A stretch of 64,000 nucleotides of DNA from an uncultured Eubacterium sp. (GTDB taxonomy: Bacteria; Bacillota; Clostridia; Lachnospirales; Lachnospiraceae), in the NCBI GenBank assembly GCA_947088865.1, contig CAMUHY010000001.1, positions 186,001 through 250,000 on the forward strand, written 5' to 3'. Under the pieces are notes generated by a model. The model saw only the letters and a program-made list of their open reading frames with translations, had not been told where the DNA came from and made no database searches. Positions 1-10,300 of this stretch are shown in pieces; within the stretch, counting starts at the first letter, position 1, and every line of letters begins with the position of its first letter. Made by a program: the position numbers and the translations under genes.

Positions 1-761
1 TTTTTATCATAATTTAAGGCCCTTTTCTGTACACATTGCTGTGCAACAGACAGATTGATATGAATGATGCCATCATCCGAAGGCTTTGTTGTCAATACGC
101 CTAACTCTACTGCATTTAATGCGTTTCTGGCATCCCCATTGGATATGTCTGCAAGAAAATCTAAAGCTTCCTCATCCATATCTGCATGAAGACTTCCCAT
201 CCCACATTTTTCATCATAAACGGCACGTTTTAATATCGTCTTAATATCTTCTTTATTTAGAGGTTTTAACTCAAAAATAATCGACCTAGATATCAAAGCA
301 CTATTGACTTCAAAATATGGATTTTCAGTTGTTGCGCCAATTAGTATAACTGTTCCGTCCTCCACAAACGGAAGAAGATAATCTTGTTGTCCTTTGTTAA
401 ATCGATGAATTTCATCAACAAAAAGAATCGTCTTTTTGCCATACATACCTAAATTATCTTTTGCTTTTTCAACAACCGACTCCATATCTTTTTTTCCGGC
501 AACCGTAGCATTTATCTGCATAAAATCGGCGCTAGTCGTATTGGCTATCACTTTTGCAAGTGTCGTCTTTCCAGTGCCAGGCGGTCCGTAAAGTATAATA
601 GACTGAAGCTTGTCTGCTGCAATTGCTCTGTAAAGCAGTTTATCCTTACCAATAATATGCTGCTGTCCAACAACCTCATCAAGTGTTTTAGGTCTAATTC
701 GTGAAGCGAGCGGAGATTCCTGCTTCATTTTATTTTCTCTCATATAATCAAATAAATCCAT
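1..761 (-). CDS. rarA: RarA/MgsA-type AAA+ ATPase, 3' end beyond window
   Basis: Replication-associated recombination ATPase of the RarA/MgsA/WRNIP1 family, which acts at stalled forks and clamp-loader-like complexes. The reading frame starts at an ATG at 759-761 and stays open to the left edge (about 253 residues seen), so the C-terminal part is missing here. Visible are a Walker A (GPPGTGKTT, about residues 59-67), a Walker B followed by a box typical of this family (ILFVDEIHRFNK), a sensor stretch ILIGATTENP, and the family signature VQKRALNYDK at the edge. It sits downstream of the interrupted carboxypeptidase gene, separated by a terminator. The family assignment is secure; its role in this organism is inferred from the family. 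Confidence 0.93.
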   Translation of the reverse strand, partial: MDLFDYMRENKMKQESPLASRIRPKTLDEVVGQQHIIGKDKLLYRAIAADKLQSIILYGPPGTGKTTLAKVIANTTSADFMQINATVAGKKDMESVVEKAKDNLGMYGKKTILFVDEIHRFNKGQQDYLLPFVEDGTVILIGATTENPYFEVNSALISRSIIFELKPLNKEDIKTILKRAVYDEKCGMGSLHADMDEEALDFLADISNGDARNALNAVELGVLTTKPSDDGIIHINLSVAQQCVQKRALNYDK

Positions 762-964
762 ATGAACCTCTATTCTTACTCAATATGTCATGCGTTTTAT
801 TGTAACATAAATAGCATCACTTTGGAACACCTTAAAATCATTTAAAAAACGTGCTTAAAACGCTTGACTTTTCTAAATATTTATGATACCCTTTCTTTAA
901 ATAAAAAATTTTTAACTTTTTTCAATTTTTTTATTTCATATTTATCTCCTTTTGTAGATATGAT

Positions 965-999
965 AAAGACGGATGCATTTGTTGATACATCCGTCTTTT
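965..999 (-). terminator. Terminator of the carboxypeptidase gene
   Basis: Perfect 11-bp stem, AAAGACGGATG (965-975) with CATCCGTCTTT (988-998), flanked by A/T runs on both sides. It lies just downstream of the minus-strand carboxypeptidase 3' part and could work in both directions. Confidence 0.75.
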
Positions 1000-1031
1000 G
1001 TTATGTACAAATACACAACAATATATAATTT

Positions 1032-1070
1032 AGTTAAGCAGATATTTGCAATTCGCTACGCTGCTTGCTT
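1032..1070 (+). repeat. Dispersed repeat, left-end-like fragment
   Basis: The sequence reading GTTAAGCAGATATTTGC and on to CTGCTTGCTT matches, with scattered changes, the left part of the complete copy at 62832-62995 (GTTAAACGGATATTCGC to CTACTTACTC). Only the left-end-like part is present. It may be a decayed end of an IS200/IS605-type element. Confidence 0.55.
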
Positions 1071-1094
1071 ATAACTTCAATCACTATTTATAGA

Positions 1095-1901
1095 TTATGT
1101 TTCTGCTATTTTCTCACCGCCTACCATAAAAAAGGCAACTTTCTTTACCATATCCCAAAATGTAGCTTTGCCTATATCCTCTGTTGTGACAATTGGCACT
1201 TCTCCTAATGTCTGACCTTCAATACTATATGTCACATGACCAACCTGTGTGCCTTTGTCAATTGGTGCAACAAGACCTGTATCATAGACAACTTCTCTCA
1301 TAATTTTATCATTGTCTACTTTATTCATAAATAGATATGAAAATGTCTTTTGATATGCACATCCTACTGTATTTTTAACACCTCCGCTAATCTCAACATG
1401 TTGCAGTTCAATCGGATTTTCATCTATATAAATATAACAATTGGAAAAGCCATAATTTAATAAATTAATTGCCTCTGAAAATCTTGTCTTGGAATTTGGT
1501 GCTGCCATTACTACTGCTATCAAATCAATGCCATTTTTTTTCGCCGTAGCAGAAAGACAACACCCTGCTTTGCTTGTCGAACCTGTTTTTAATCCCGTAG
1601 CCCATTCATACTGTTTAATTAATTTATTCGTGTTGGTTAATCCAAATTCGCTGTCTCCTCTTCTTGTGCTATGGATAATCGTATCCATCCAGACTGTTGA
1701 ATAATCATGTATTTTAGGATATTTTGTAATTAACTCCTTGCTCATAATGGCTACATCTTTAGCCGATGAATGATGATTATCGGCATCCAGACCGCAACAA
1801 TTCACAAAATTTGTATTTTTCATCTCTAATCCCTTTGCACGCTCATTCATCTGTACAACAAATGCTTCCTCTGTTCCGCTGATAAACTCTGCCATTGCCA
1901 C
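1095..1901 (-). pseudogene. D-Ala-D-Ala carboxypeptidase, C-terminal part, separated by insertion
   Basis: C-terminal half of a penicillin-binding-protein-5-type D-alanyl-D-alanine carboxypeptidase (DacA/DacF family). It carries the third active-site motif KTG (residues 105-107 of this fragment), a beta-rich PBP5 C-terminal domain and a terminal amphipathic stretch likely to anchor it to the membrane. The first two motifs are missing: they lie 14.8 kb away at 16672-17097. The fragment opens at the 15-bp repeat (1896-1910), and its first codons GTG-GCA duplicate the last two codons of the N-terminal fragment. Joining the fragments at the repeat gives an uninterrupted 407-residue frame. While separated it has no signal peptide or nucleophile and should be inactive. 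Confidence 0.93.
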
Positions 1902-1910
1902 ACAAGCGTC
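1896..1910. repeat. Left attachment core (attL)
   Basis: The 15-bp core TGCCACACAAGCGTC, identical to 16675-16689. Left of it is host gene sequence. To its right the element begins, and ATAGTAGACA at 1919-1928 is the exact inverted complement of TGTCTACTAT at 16658-16667 on the other end. Confidence 0.9.
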
Positions 1911-1935
1911 CTATATCCATAGTAGACATCACAAC

Positions 1936-1980
1936 GTTAATCGGATATTCGCAATCCGCTATGCCTTTGCAACATTGAAG
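1936..1980 (+). repeat. Dispersed repeat, internally deleted copy
   Basis: This copy joins the left-end motif (GGATATTCGCAATCCGCTATG without its tail) directly to the right-end motif CCTTTGCAACATTGAAG. It therefore looks like an internal deletion derivative of the longer copy at 62832-62995. It lies inside the integrated element, 26 bp from the left core. Confidence 0.6.
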
Positions 1981-2042
1981 GTATCCAATTTTATAAAAAA
2001 TATAAATTTTCCCACTAAAAATCATCGTTTTTATTTTGCATA

Positions 2043-3614
2043 TTAATTATGAAATTTATAATATATAGTAATAGAATAATCCTTATGTACCTCTATTTTT
2101 TCAATACATTCCAGCACTACCTCTCTTGTCAGCTTGTCAATATTAATATAATCTTTAAAAAGCTCTATCCATTTATCGTATTGAATATTTTGTTCGTTTT
2201 GTAAATCAAACTTATTTTGAACGGTATTTTTCTGTTCTTGTAATGTTTTAATTTTCTTATCATAATCAGCTATATAACAAATATATTCTTCTTTTGAAAT
2301 CAAATCTTCCATATAACTGTCATATGTTTTTCTTTTAAATGTTTCTATCTGGTCAATACGATTTTGAATTGTATTTATCTGCAATTCATACTCATTTTCA
2401 CTTGTTTTATATGGTTCTATTTTTCTTAATTTATCTATATCTTGTTTTTTTAAAATTTTTCTTGCTTCACTTTTAATGGATAACAAAACAGCTTCTTCTA
2501 AATCTTCTATATTGATACTATGACTGTCACAAAATTGTTTTCCATGTGTTTTATAGGTTTTGCAAATATATCCTGTAAACTTGTTTTTTTCATGTCTAGC
2601 ATATTTTCTTGACATGGCATGTTTACAGTCAGCACAATAAATCAAACCTGAAAAAATGCCATTGGAATCCATTGAAACAACGCTTCTTGTCCTATTTTTC
2701 TGCAATTTTTGTACCCTATCAAAAACTTCTTGTTCAATAATCGGTTCATGTGTATTTTTTACAACAATCCATTGTTCTTTGGGAACACTTTTTTTCTTTT
2801 TATCTTTATAGGATAATGTATTTACTTTATTTTGAACCAAATGTCCTAAATAGGTTTCATTGTTTAATATGGTATGAATCGTTTGATACGACCATACTTT
2901 TGTAGTATCTAACGCTTTTGAATGATAATAATTTTCTTTCAGCACCTGCCTTTTATATAATGTTGGAATCAGTATTCCTTCTGATGATAAAATTGCTCCT
3001 ATCTTTGACTTGCCATATCCAGATAAATATAATTGATAAATTCTTTTAACAATCGCTGCCGCATATTCATCAATTACCAAATGATTATGATTTTGCAAAT
3101 CCTTTTTATATCCATATGGACAAGAAGAACCTAAAAATTGTCCATCTTTCATTTTTGCTCTCAATGAACTGCGGATATTTTTGGATAAATCCTCACAGTA
3201 CCACTCATTGACAAGCCCGTTAATCTGTCTGCTCTTTTTGTTTTCTTCATTATCTGTATCAACGCCATCCACCACTCCAATAAAACGCACCCCTAAATTG
3301 GGAAGGTCATGGTGCAAATATTTTTCTATATGTTCCATATTTCTTGAAAATCTTGATTGTGTCTTTGCAATAATAATATCAAATTCGCCTAATTTTGCAT
3401 CCGTCATCATTTTTTCAAAATCAGGTCTATTGTCATACAATCCGCTCTCATCATCATCACAATATACATGAAGCACTTTAAATTGATGCGCCAGTGCATA
3501 ATCTGTAAGTAAAAGTCTTTGATTTTTTATACTTGCACTGTCATCTCCTCTGTTTACTTTGTCAATATCTTCTTTGCTTAGTCTTAAGTATAATACAGCG
3601 CGATTACCTTTCAT
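2043..3614 (-). CDS. Large serine recombinase (integrase of the element)
   Basis: Site-specific recombinase that should integrate and excise the element. The N-terminal resolvase domain has the nucleophile in YLRLSKED (Ser13) and arginines in the conserved SRFSRN stretch (87-92). It is followed by a recombinase domain (about 160-300), a zinc ribbon (Cys327, Cys330, Cys351, Cys362) and a C-terminal coiled coil (about 400-480), the usual plan of large serine integrases. The start ATG has a GGAGG six bases upstream. At 523 residues it is of normal length, and all visible catalytic residues are intact. It lies next to attL, as integrase genes usually do. No separate directionality factor was recognised; the coiled-coil protein at 3898 is one possible candidate. 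Confidence 0.96.
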   Translation of the reverse strand: MKGNRAVLYLRLSKEDIDKVNRGDDSASIKNQRLLLTDYALAHQFKVLHVYCDDDESGLYDNRPDFEKMMTDAKLGEFDIIIAKTQSRFSRNMEHIEKYLHHDLPNLGVRFIGVVDGVDTDNEENKKSRQINGLVNEWYCEDLSKNIRSSLRAKMKDGQFLGSSCPYGYKKDLQNHNHLVIDEYAAAIVKRIYQLYLSGYGKSKIGAILSSEGILIPTLYKRQVLKENYYHSKALDTTKVWSYQTIHTILNNETYLGHLVQNKVNTLSYKDKKKKSVPKEQWIVVKNTHEPIIEQEVFDRVQKLQKNRTRSVVSMDSNGIFSGLIYCADCKHAMSRKYARHEKNKFTGYICKTYKTHGKQFCDSHSINIEDLEEAVLLSIKSEARKILKKQDIDKLRKIEPYKTSENEYELQINTIQNRIDQIETFKRKTYDSYMEDLISKEEYICYIADYDKKIKTLQEQKNTVQNKFDLQNEQNIQYDKWIELFKDYINIDKLTREVVLECIEKIEVHKDYSITIYYKFHN

Positions 3615-3897
3615 ATTTAGCCTCCATGCTACAATGAACTTTTAGGAGCAGCTAATGGCTCAAGTTTTAGCAAAGATGCACAGCATCTTTTTTTGTATGT
3701 TTTACAATGACATTTTTCATACAATCAACTAATGTTTTTTGTCCATAAACAACATTGACTTTTACTTTTTTTATATTGCGTTTCAACCGTTTCCTCGCTA
3801 TAACCTTTTTTCAATTCTATTCGTTTTATAGCTTGTCTTATTCGTTAATCATTAAATTAAAAAAGAGATTCTTGCTGTGTATTTATATATGCTATAA
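3615..3897. other. Spacer upstream of the recombinase, with hairpin and decayed frame
   Basis: AT-rich spacer. AAAGATGC (3672-3679) and GCATCTTT (3683-3690) form a hairpin followed by T residues on the plus strand. On the minus strand between about 3710 and 3860 one frame encodes a lysine-rich stretch (reading RRIELKKGYSEETVETQYKK-like) without a start in a sensible place. This may be the remains of a small gene. Nothing else was recognised. Confidence 0.35.
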
Positions 3898-4190
3898 TTA
3901 GTGATTATTCCTTATAAATTCTTGATTTAATTTACTAATTTTCATATTAAACTCATTATACATTTTTAATAAATTGGCACGTCCTTGCCTTAACTGATTC
4001 ATAATAATAACTTGATTTTTTCTTTGACTTTTTAAATCACTCAATATTTTTTTTACTTCACTTCTATCTTCTTCACTTTGCTTTAGAAGTTTCTCTGCAT
4101 TGGATAATCTCATATTCATTTCTTCAATTTTTATATTTTTATTATTGATGATTTCTATTAATTCTTGTTTGGTTTTATTGTCATATTTCA
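3898..4190 (-). CDS. Small coiled-coil protein of unknown function
   Basis: A 97-residue, lysine- and glutamate-rich, almost entirely helical protein with a coiled coil over most of its length; no known domain was recognised. The ATG at 4188-4190 is chosen because GAGG lies seven bases upstream, in the same arrangement as rfbC. An upstream ATG at 4258 would read through the structured leader (4188-4278) and is unlikely. It lies between the tape-measure and recombinase genes on the element. A recombination accessory or directionality role is possible from position alone. Confidence 0.7.
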
Positions 4191-4278
4191 TTTTTATCCT
4201 CATTTCTGCGTTGCTTTCATATAAAAAATTTAAAAATTTTAAGGGATTTATGTCAAGCAACGCATAGACACAAATCCC
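4188..4278 (-). ncRNA. Pseudoknot leader element, copy A
   Basis: Read on the minus strand: a first helix GGGATTTGTGTC with GACATAAATCCC (4267-4278 and 4243-4254). Its loop contains GCGTTGCTT (4255-4263), fully complementary to AAGCAACGC (4208-4216). That segment lies just before AGAAATGAGG, which holds the ribosome site of the coiled-coil gene. The interleaved order is that of an H-type pseudoknot abutting the ribosome site. Copies B and C have the same layout with compensating changes. It could be a cis-regulatory RNA or a mobile leader repeat. Confidence 0.6.
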
Positions 4279-4340
4279 ATCATTAAAAATTTTATTTATA
4301 TTTTTTATTCTAAACCATTATAAATTTTATTTATATACTA

Positions 4341-7300
4341 TTATCTAAATGTACATTTATCAAATGTATTTGCTCCAAAGGCTTTGCCCAATGCAATACT
4401 TTCTATCATCTTTGCAAAGTTTTTGTCTGCCTGTGCCTGCTGCATAAATTCTTGATAATTCTTAACATTTGGTAATGTAACTTGTACATCGCCAAAATCA
4501 ATTTTAACATGATTGTTTGCACTGCCAGTAACTGCCACAGGAATATCATAATTAAAATCAGGCTTGATATCGACACCAAAATCATAAGGATTTCTAGCTA
4601 TTTTCCATAAGTTTTCACTCATATTATTGGTAAATACCTTATCTCCTGTTTCAAGATATGTAAGCATTCCGCTTTTTTGCCGTAAAGAGCGAATGAATTG
4701 TGCCATTGATACTGGCGTAAGCATAGAACCTGTGGATTTATCATAAATCATCTCCGAACCATTTTCTTGCGTAAATGCTATCTGCCTTTTTGTAATATAT
4801 CTGGAACCATCTGCATATCCTTTTTCTTTCATCCATGATAACATTGCAATATTTTGCTCGGCACTGCCATAATATTCATCCGATGAACCAAGCCCCATCA
4901 TTTCATAATATATGGCTCGAACTTCCTTTGAAGAATCATAATCATGCCACTTTAATCGGTCAACAATACTGGTTTCAATATTTAACTCGTCTTTTGGATA
5001 ATAATCTTTTTTCTCTATCCACCAATCAACACTACGAGTATTTGAACTGCTGTCTGAACTATCATTTGTATTATAATTATCTGTATTATTCGATGATTCT
5101 GTTGTAGAAGTTATTGTATTATCTGAATCTGTTATTTCAGCTTGACCTATTTGCTCATTTATAATCATATCCATTTTATTTAAAATCGCTTCAACAGTAT
5201 ATCTTAAATTATCAATCGCTGTATTGGTGCCTGATATGCTTTCATTTACTGTATCAACAGAACTGTTTAAATCAATAATAGGCTGTGAATTATTCCAAAT
5301 ATCCCTTATTTCCTCAGATAAAAGCATATCACTGTCTGTACTTAATTGACTTAATGTATCTTTAATGCTATTTGCATTTTCATTAATACCACTGTAAATA
5401 TTGATTAATTCAGCATCAATATTATCCAGCCTTTGATTCATTAATTCTTCATAATCTGCCTGCAAATCATCTAATAATTTTTCTGTATCGGAAATTAATT
5501 TTTCATACTGTGTTTCCTGCAATTCTTCCTGTGCTTCTCTAATATCGTTTTCTAATTGCTGTATATTTTTTCTGTTGCCTTCTGAATCATCACCCAATAC
5601 TGCAAGATATTGTTTATTTAGGTTCGCAAGATTTTCTGTCTGTTCTCGTATATTTTTCTCATAATCATTCGCTTCCTTTATCGAACTAAGCAAATCTTTA
5701 TATTTATCAATAACCTTGCCTAAGCTGTCAAGCTGTTTATCATAACCATCTTTTATAAGATTTATAATAGCCTCACGTTCATCTTGCGCAGAAAGAATGG
5801 AATCCCTTTGCGCCTTAATATATTCCTGCTTTTGCTCAAGAAGGACTGTATTATTAGAATCATCGGCTAACTGCTTGTTAAGCTTATCAATCATATTGGC
5901 ATATTCTTCTGCCTGTTTTAAATATGTATTAAAATTTTGAGCATGAAGTCCTGCCGTTGTCCAGCCTTCATTGGTATAACTTCCATTTTCATCGACTAAC
6001 TTTTTGCCCATAGCTTCTATCAAGCTGGTATAAAAATCGGATTCTTCTGTTAAGCTATTTATTTTATCCTGAAAATAATCAAATTTAGCAAACTCATTTC
6101 TATTTAATTCATTGCTAAATTGTTCAATTGATATAATGGTATCAAGGATAGCTTCGTTTACATTATTTATCTGCTGTTTTAATTCATCCCAAGCTTGTGT
6201 TCCTTCTTGTATATCAGAACCATTCAGAGCATCTGTCAATTGTTCTCGTTTATCATTTAAAATCTGAAGCTGTGCTTTATGCTGTTCAATTAATTTTTCA
6301 TAGATAGACGAATTTGCAAAAAAGCCTTTTTCTTCAATTAATTTCAATCTTTTATCAATCATACTGACGGTATGTGAAATACCATCTTCTATGATTTCAA
6401 ATTGTTTGATAATATTATCAAACTTTGTTTTATCCAACTCATTTAATTGTGATTGCAATTTTGAAACAGAATCTTGTGCGCTTAATGCCTTATCATAAAA
6501 GTTTTGAAATGTATCAATCTGGTCTTGTAGCTCTTTATCTTCAATGGTGATAATATCAATATCACCATTTTTGATTAAATCTTGATAATGTGAATCCAGT
6601 CCAACATCATTTGCCAAATCCATATAATATTGATAAGCAGCTTGTTGTGTATCGATTTCTTCCTTTATCTTATCTATTTGAGCGAATAATGCCGAATTAC
6701 GTGTACTCCATGTATCATATGTATTATCAATAATTGTGTCTAAATTAGATATTTCGCGTTCCAATTTTTGTATGGCACGCTCTATCAAGTCGTAATCTTT
6801 TGAAGTATTTTGTTCTAAACTGCCAGCAGAATCAAGACTAGAAGAGTCAAAACCAGAAAGTCCTGGCCATGAAGTGTCAATATTCACATCTATTTGGTCA
6901 AGTGCTATCTTTTGCACTCTATTATAACGGTCTCGAATTTCCTCAAGTTTACGGATTTTATCGACTTCCAAATCACCTGTCACCATCTGTTCACGACCTA
7001 ATGCCATTTCTTCCTCAGCGGTTAAAACTCTGTCTTCATCTTTCTTCTTAACTTCATATAAACCTGTGGTTTCATCTAATTTAACATCATAATATTCTCC
7101 CCAAATACCAGCTAATTCTTGAACTAACTCTTTATCAATTTCAGCTTTTGCTTGTGCCAGATTTTTATATTGATAAAAATTTGTTTCATAAAAGTTAGAA
7201 AGTTCTGTAAAAAGTTCTTGATTATTAGCAACTAATGTTTGATAAAAAGTTTCGTCTGATTTTGCTTTTTCTAATAAACTTATTTTATAGCTTAGTTCAT

Positions 7301-10300
7301 CTTGTGCATATACTTCTTGTAATTTTAAAAAAAGCTCTGCCTCTGATACAACGCCAAGCATGTAATCTCCCAGATATTCTTTTGCTTCAGGATATTTTTC
7401 GATAATAGACTGCATAGAAGCAGTGCCAATTTTGCCTGTTTTTGATAATTCATCACTAAGCGAAGATAAAAGGTCAGCTTCTTCTTGTAAATCGACTAGA
7501 GTGGCTGTTTTCTTTTTATCTTGACTGGATTTAAGAAAGTCGGAAGGGTCTAGTTCTTTCACCTGTTTACGATTTTCATTTATCAATTCTTGAACTGAAG
7601 TAATCCCTAACTTAATTGCAGCAATAACATCATCTTCATCCGTAAATGATTTCATCCATTTTCTTGTAGATTGTCCAAGACTATTTGTTGCCTTATCACA
7701 TTCTTTTAAAGTTTTATCAACTAAGCCAAGTTCGCCTGTATAATTCAGTGCATCGCTTGACTGAACAGCAGTATTACCAACATCAGCAATAATTCCTTTT
7801 ATTTGCTGACCATTGATATTTAAGCCTTGCATATCTAATTTTAGAATTTCCTCTTTATTCCAATTGTCATCATCTTCACAAGCTTTATTAATTAATCCCC
7901 AAATATATTCACTAACTGTTCCCTGCTCTAAAAGGACTGTTCCATTTTCTGTTTGTAAAATAGGAGAAAATGCAATTTCAACACCATCAAAGCCTGCTGA
8001 TATTCCCCAAATACTAGAATTATTATTTGATAAAGCAGCCGCATTATCTTCATCCCATGATTCTAATGCTTTACGATATTGCTTAATCATCTCATCTGTC
8101 CAATCTAAAGCCTTCCTATTATTTGTATCAATATTCCCATATACTGTTTTATCAAGATCAATACCTTTATCTTCAACTTGTTGCATAATATTTTGATAAT
8201 TTTCGTAAATTCCTTTGTCTGTTGGAGATAATATATCTGAATTAGTAATAATAAGTTGTAATTCTTCTTCATTTAAGGTATCTAAAAATTCATTAAATTC
8301 CTTTTGAATATCTAAATTACCCAAAAATGTATTCTTCTTAATATAAGACTTTTTTCCTTTAACTGAAAGTGTTGTTACATCACCATTTATCAATGCTAAC
8401 GCATCAGACAAATCTGTTGATGCTTCCAAATACATTTGATAAGTTTCTGATGATTCACTTAATCCTGTAACTTTTTCTTGAACTTCTCCCTGAAGTTCTA
8501 AAGCATATGTTCTTGCGTCATTTCTTGCCTTTGTAGCTTCTTTTAATTTTGCTTCATATTCCTTAGTTTCATCTTCCGTTGGTTTTTTAATCTTACTATA
8601 ATTACTATTTAATTTATCAATATTTTCTTGCTGTTTTAACATTTCTTTAGCTGCATATTGTATTTCTTCTATTTTATTTACTTCTGCTGCTTTTGTGTGA
8701 GTTACATCTACAACCATATCATTTCTTATTTCTTTTTGAGTAAATGTTTCTTCTTTATACCGAGATGTCTTTTTTTCATCTACATACTTTTTTGCATTTT
8801 CTTCTAATTTATCTTGAGATAATTTATGTCTTTCTTTTTCAATATTTAGTATATTTTCAAGTTCAGTCTTTTGGTTTTGTAAAACTTCTAATTCTTTTTC
8901 TTCTGCAAAGGATAGTGTTCCTAATGACTGAATATCTTTTATTTTTTGTTTTACTTCCTCTAACTGTGAAGTTGTAGAATCTATTGTAGACTGTGAATCA
9001 GATACTTCTTTTTGTAAATCAGCTATCTTCTTTTTTAAATTTTCAGAAGAATTTGTTATAGAATTTATCCCCTTTATAACACTTACTACAGTTCCAATAG
9101 CAAATATAGCCGTTAAAACAGGATTTGCTTTTACTAATGTAAATAATATATTTTTCAAACCTTTTAAAGCTCCAATAAAACCACCTGTAGAAACTATAGC
9201 CCCTCTTTGTGCTTGTAATAAACCTAATGTTTCAAGCTTTTCTTTGCTCTGTGCATCTGATAAACCCATACCTGTTAAAATTAATAATTGTTCATTCTTC
9301 TGTAAATTTTGAGATGATAATACAAGTTTTAATTGACTATCACTTAATCCAATACATGCTTGCCCAATAGCATTAAGATTTTGATTACTTTTCCCATTAT
9401 CAAACAATGCCATAGCAGCCGTTAATTGCATTGTACTTTTAGCTGCTGTTATCATACCTGTTACAATCTTTGCAATTCCCATTGCAGTAAGTCCAACTAA
9501 TGAAGCATTTAATAGATTTGTTTTATCCAAAAATTCTACAATTTCTGTTGTTATTTTTACAATTCCACCATATAATTCTTGACTTATAGCATTTGTTGAT
9601 AATGATTCTATCGTCGCTGCTAATTCATTACATTTTGCTTCAAGTGAATCTTGATATACGCCATAACGCTCCATTGCCTCACCTGCAGAATTGGTTGCTG
9701 TTTCCGAATACCTTAAAGCATTTGAATAATTATTCATTAAGGCAATAAAATTTTCTTTCTGTGTTGCTCCTACGATAGCAACAGAAATATCATTTTGCTC
9801 AGTCTTTGTAAAATTTTTCCAATTTCTACTTACATCATCTAATACATCATCAAAATCGCGATATATATCTTTTGTATCCTTTAATTGAATACCTAACTCA
9901 TTTAATACATTTTCTATATCAGATAAAGATTCTCCTGTTTCATCATCAATTAATTTTCCTATCTTAATATTATTTATACGTTCATATATTGATTTAAAAG
10001 AAGTACCAACCGAAGACATTGAATTTTGTGTAACTTCTCCAACAGCAGCCATATATCCTATTAATCGTTCTATAGATGTACCTGAATCATTTGCAATATC
10101 TGCACATTGACTTATTGCCTCAGCAAGTTCACCTGCATTAATTGCAGCATCCATATCTATATTTATCAATTTTGATACAATATCCATAGAATTTTCTGAT
10201 GCTATATTATAACCTTTCATAACAGAGATTAAATAATTTGCTGCATCTGCACTTTCAATCATTGCTGTTTTTGATAATACTTGAGAACTTTTAATCAATT

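Larger units (their letters stand above)
762..1094. other. Gene-free stretch between rarA and the carboxypeptidase fragment
   Basis: AT-rich spacer of 333 bases. It contains the terminator hairpin at 965-999 and a partial copy of the dispersed hairpin repeat at 1032-1070. No coding potential was seen. Confidence 0.7.
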
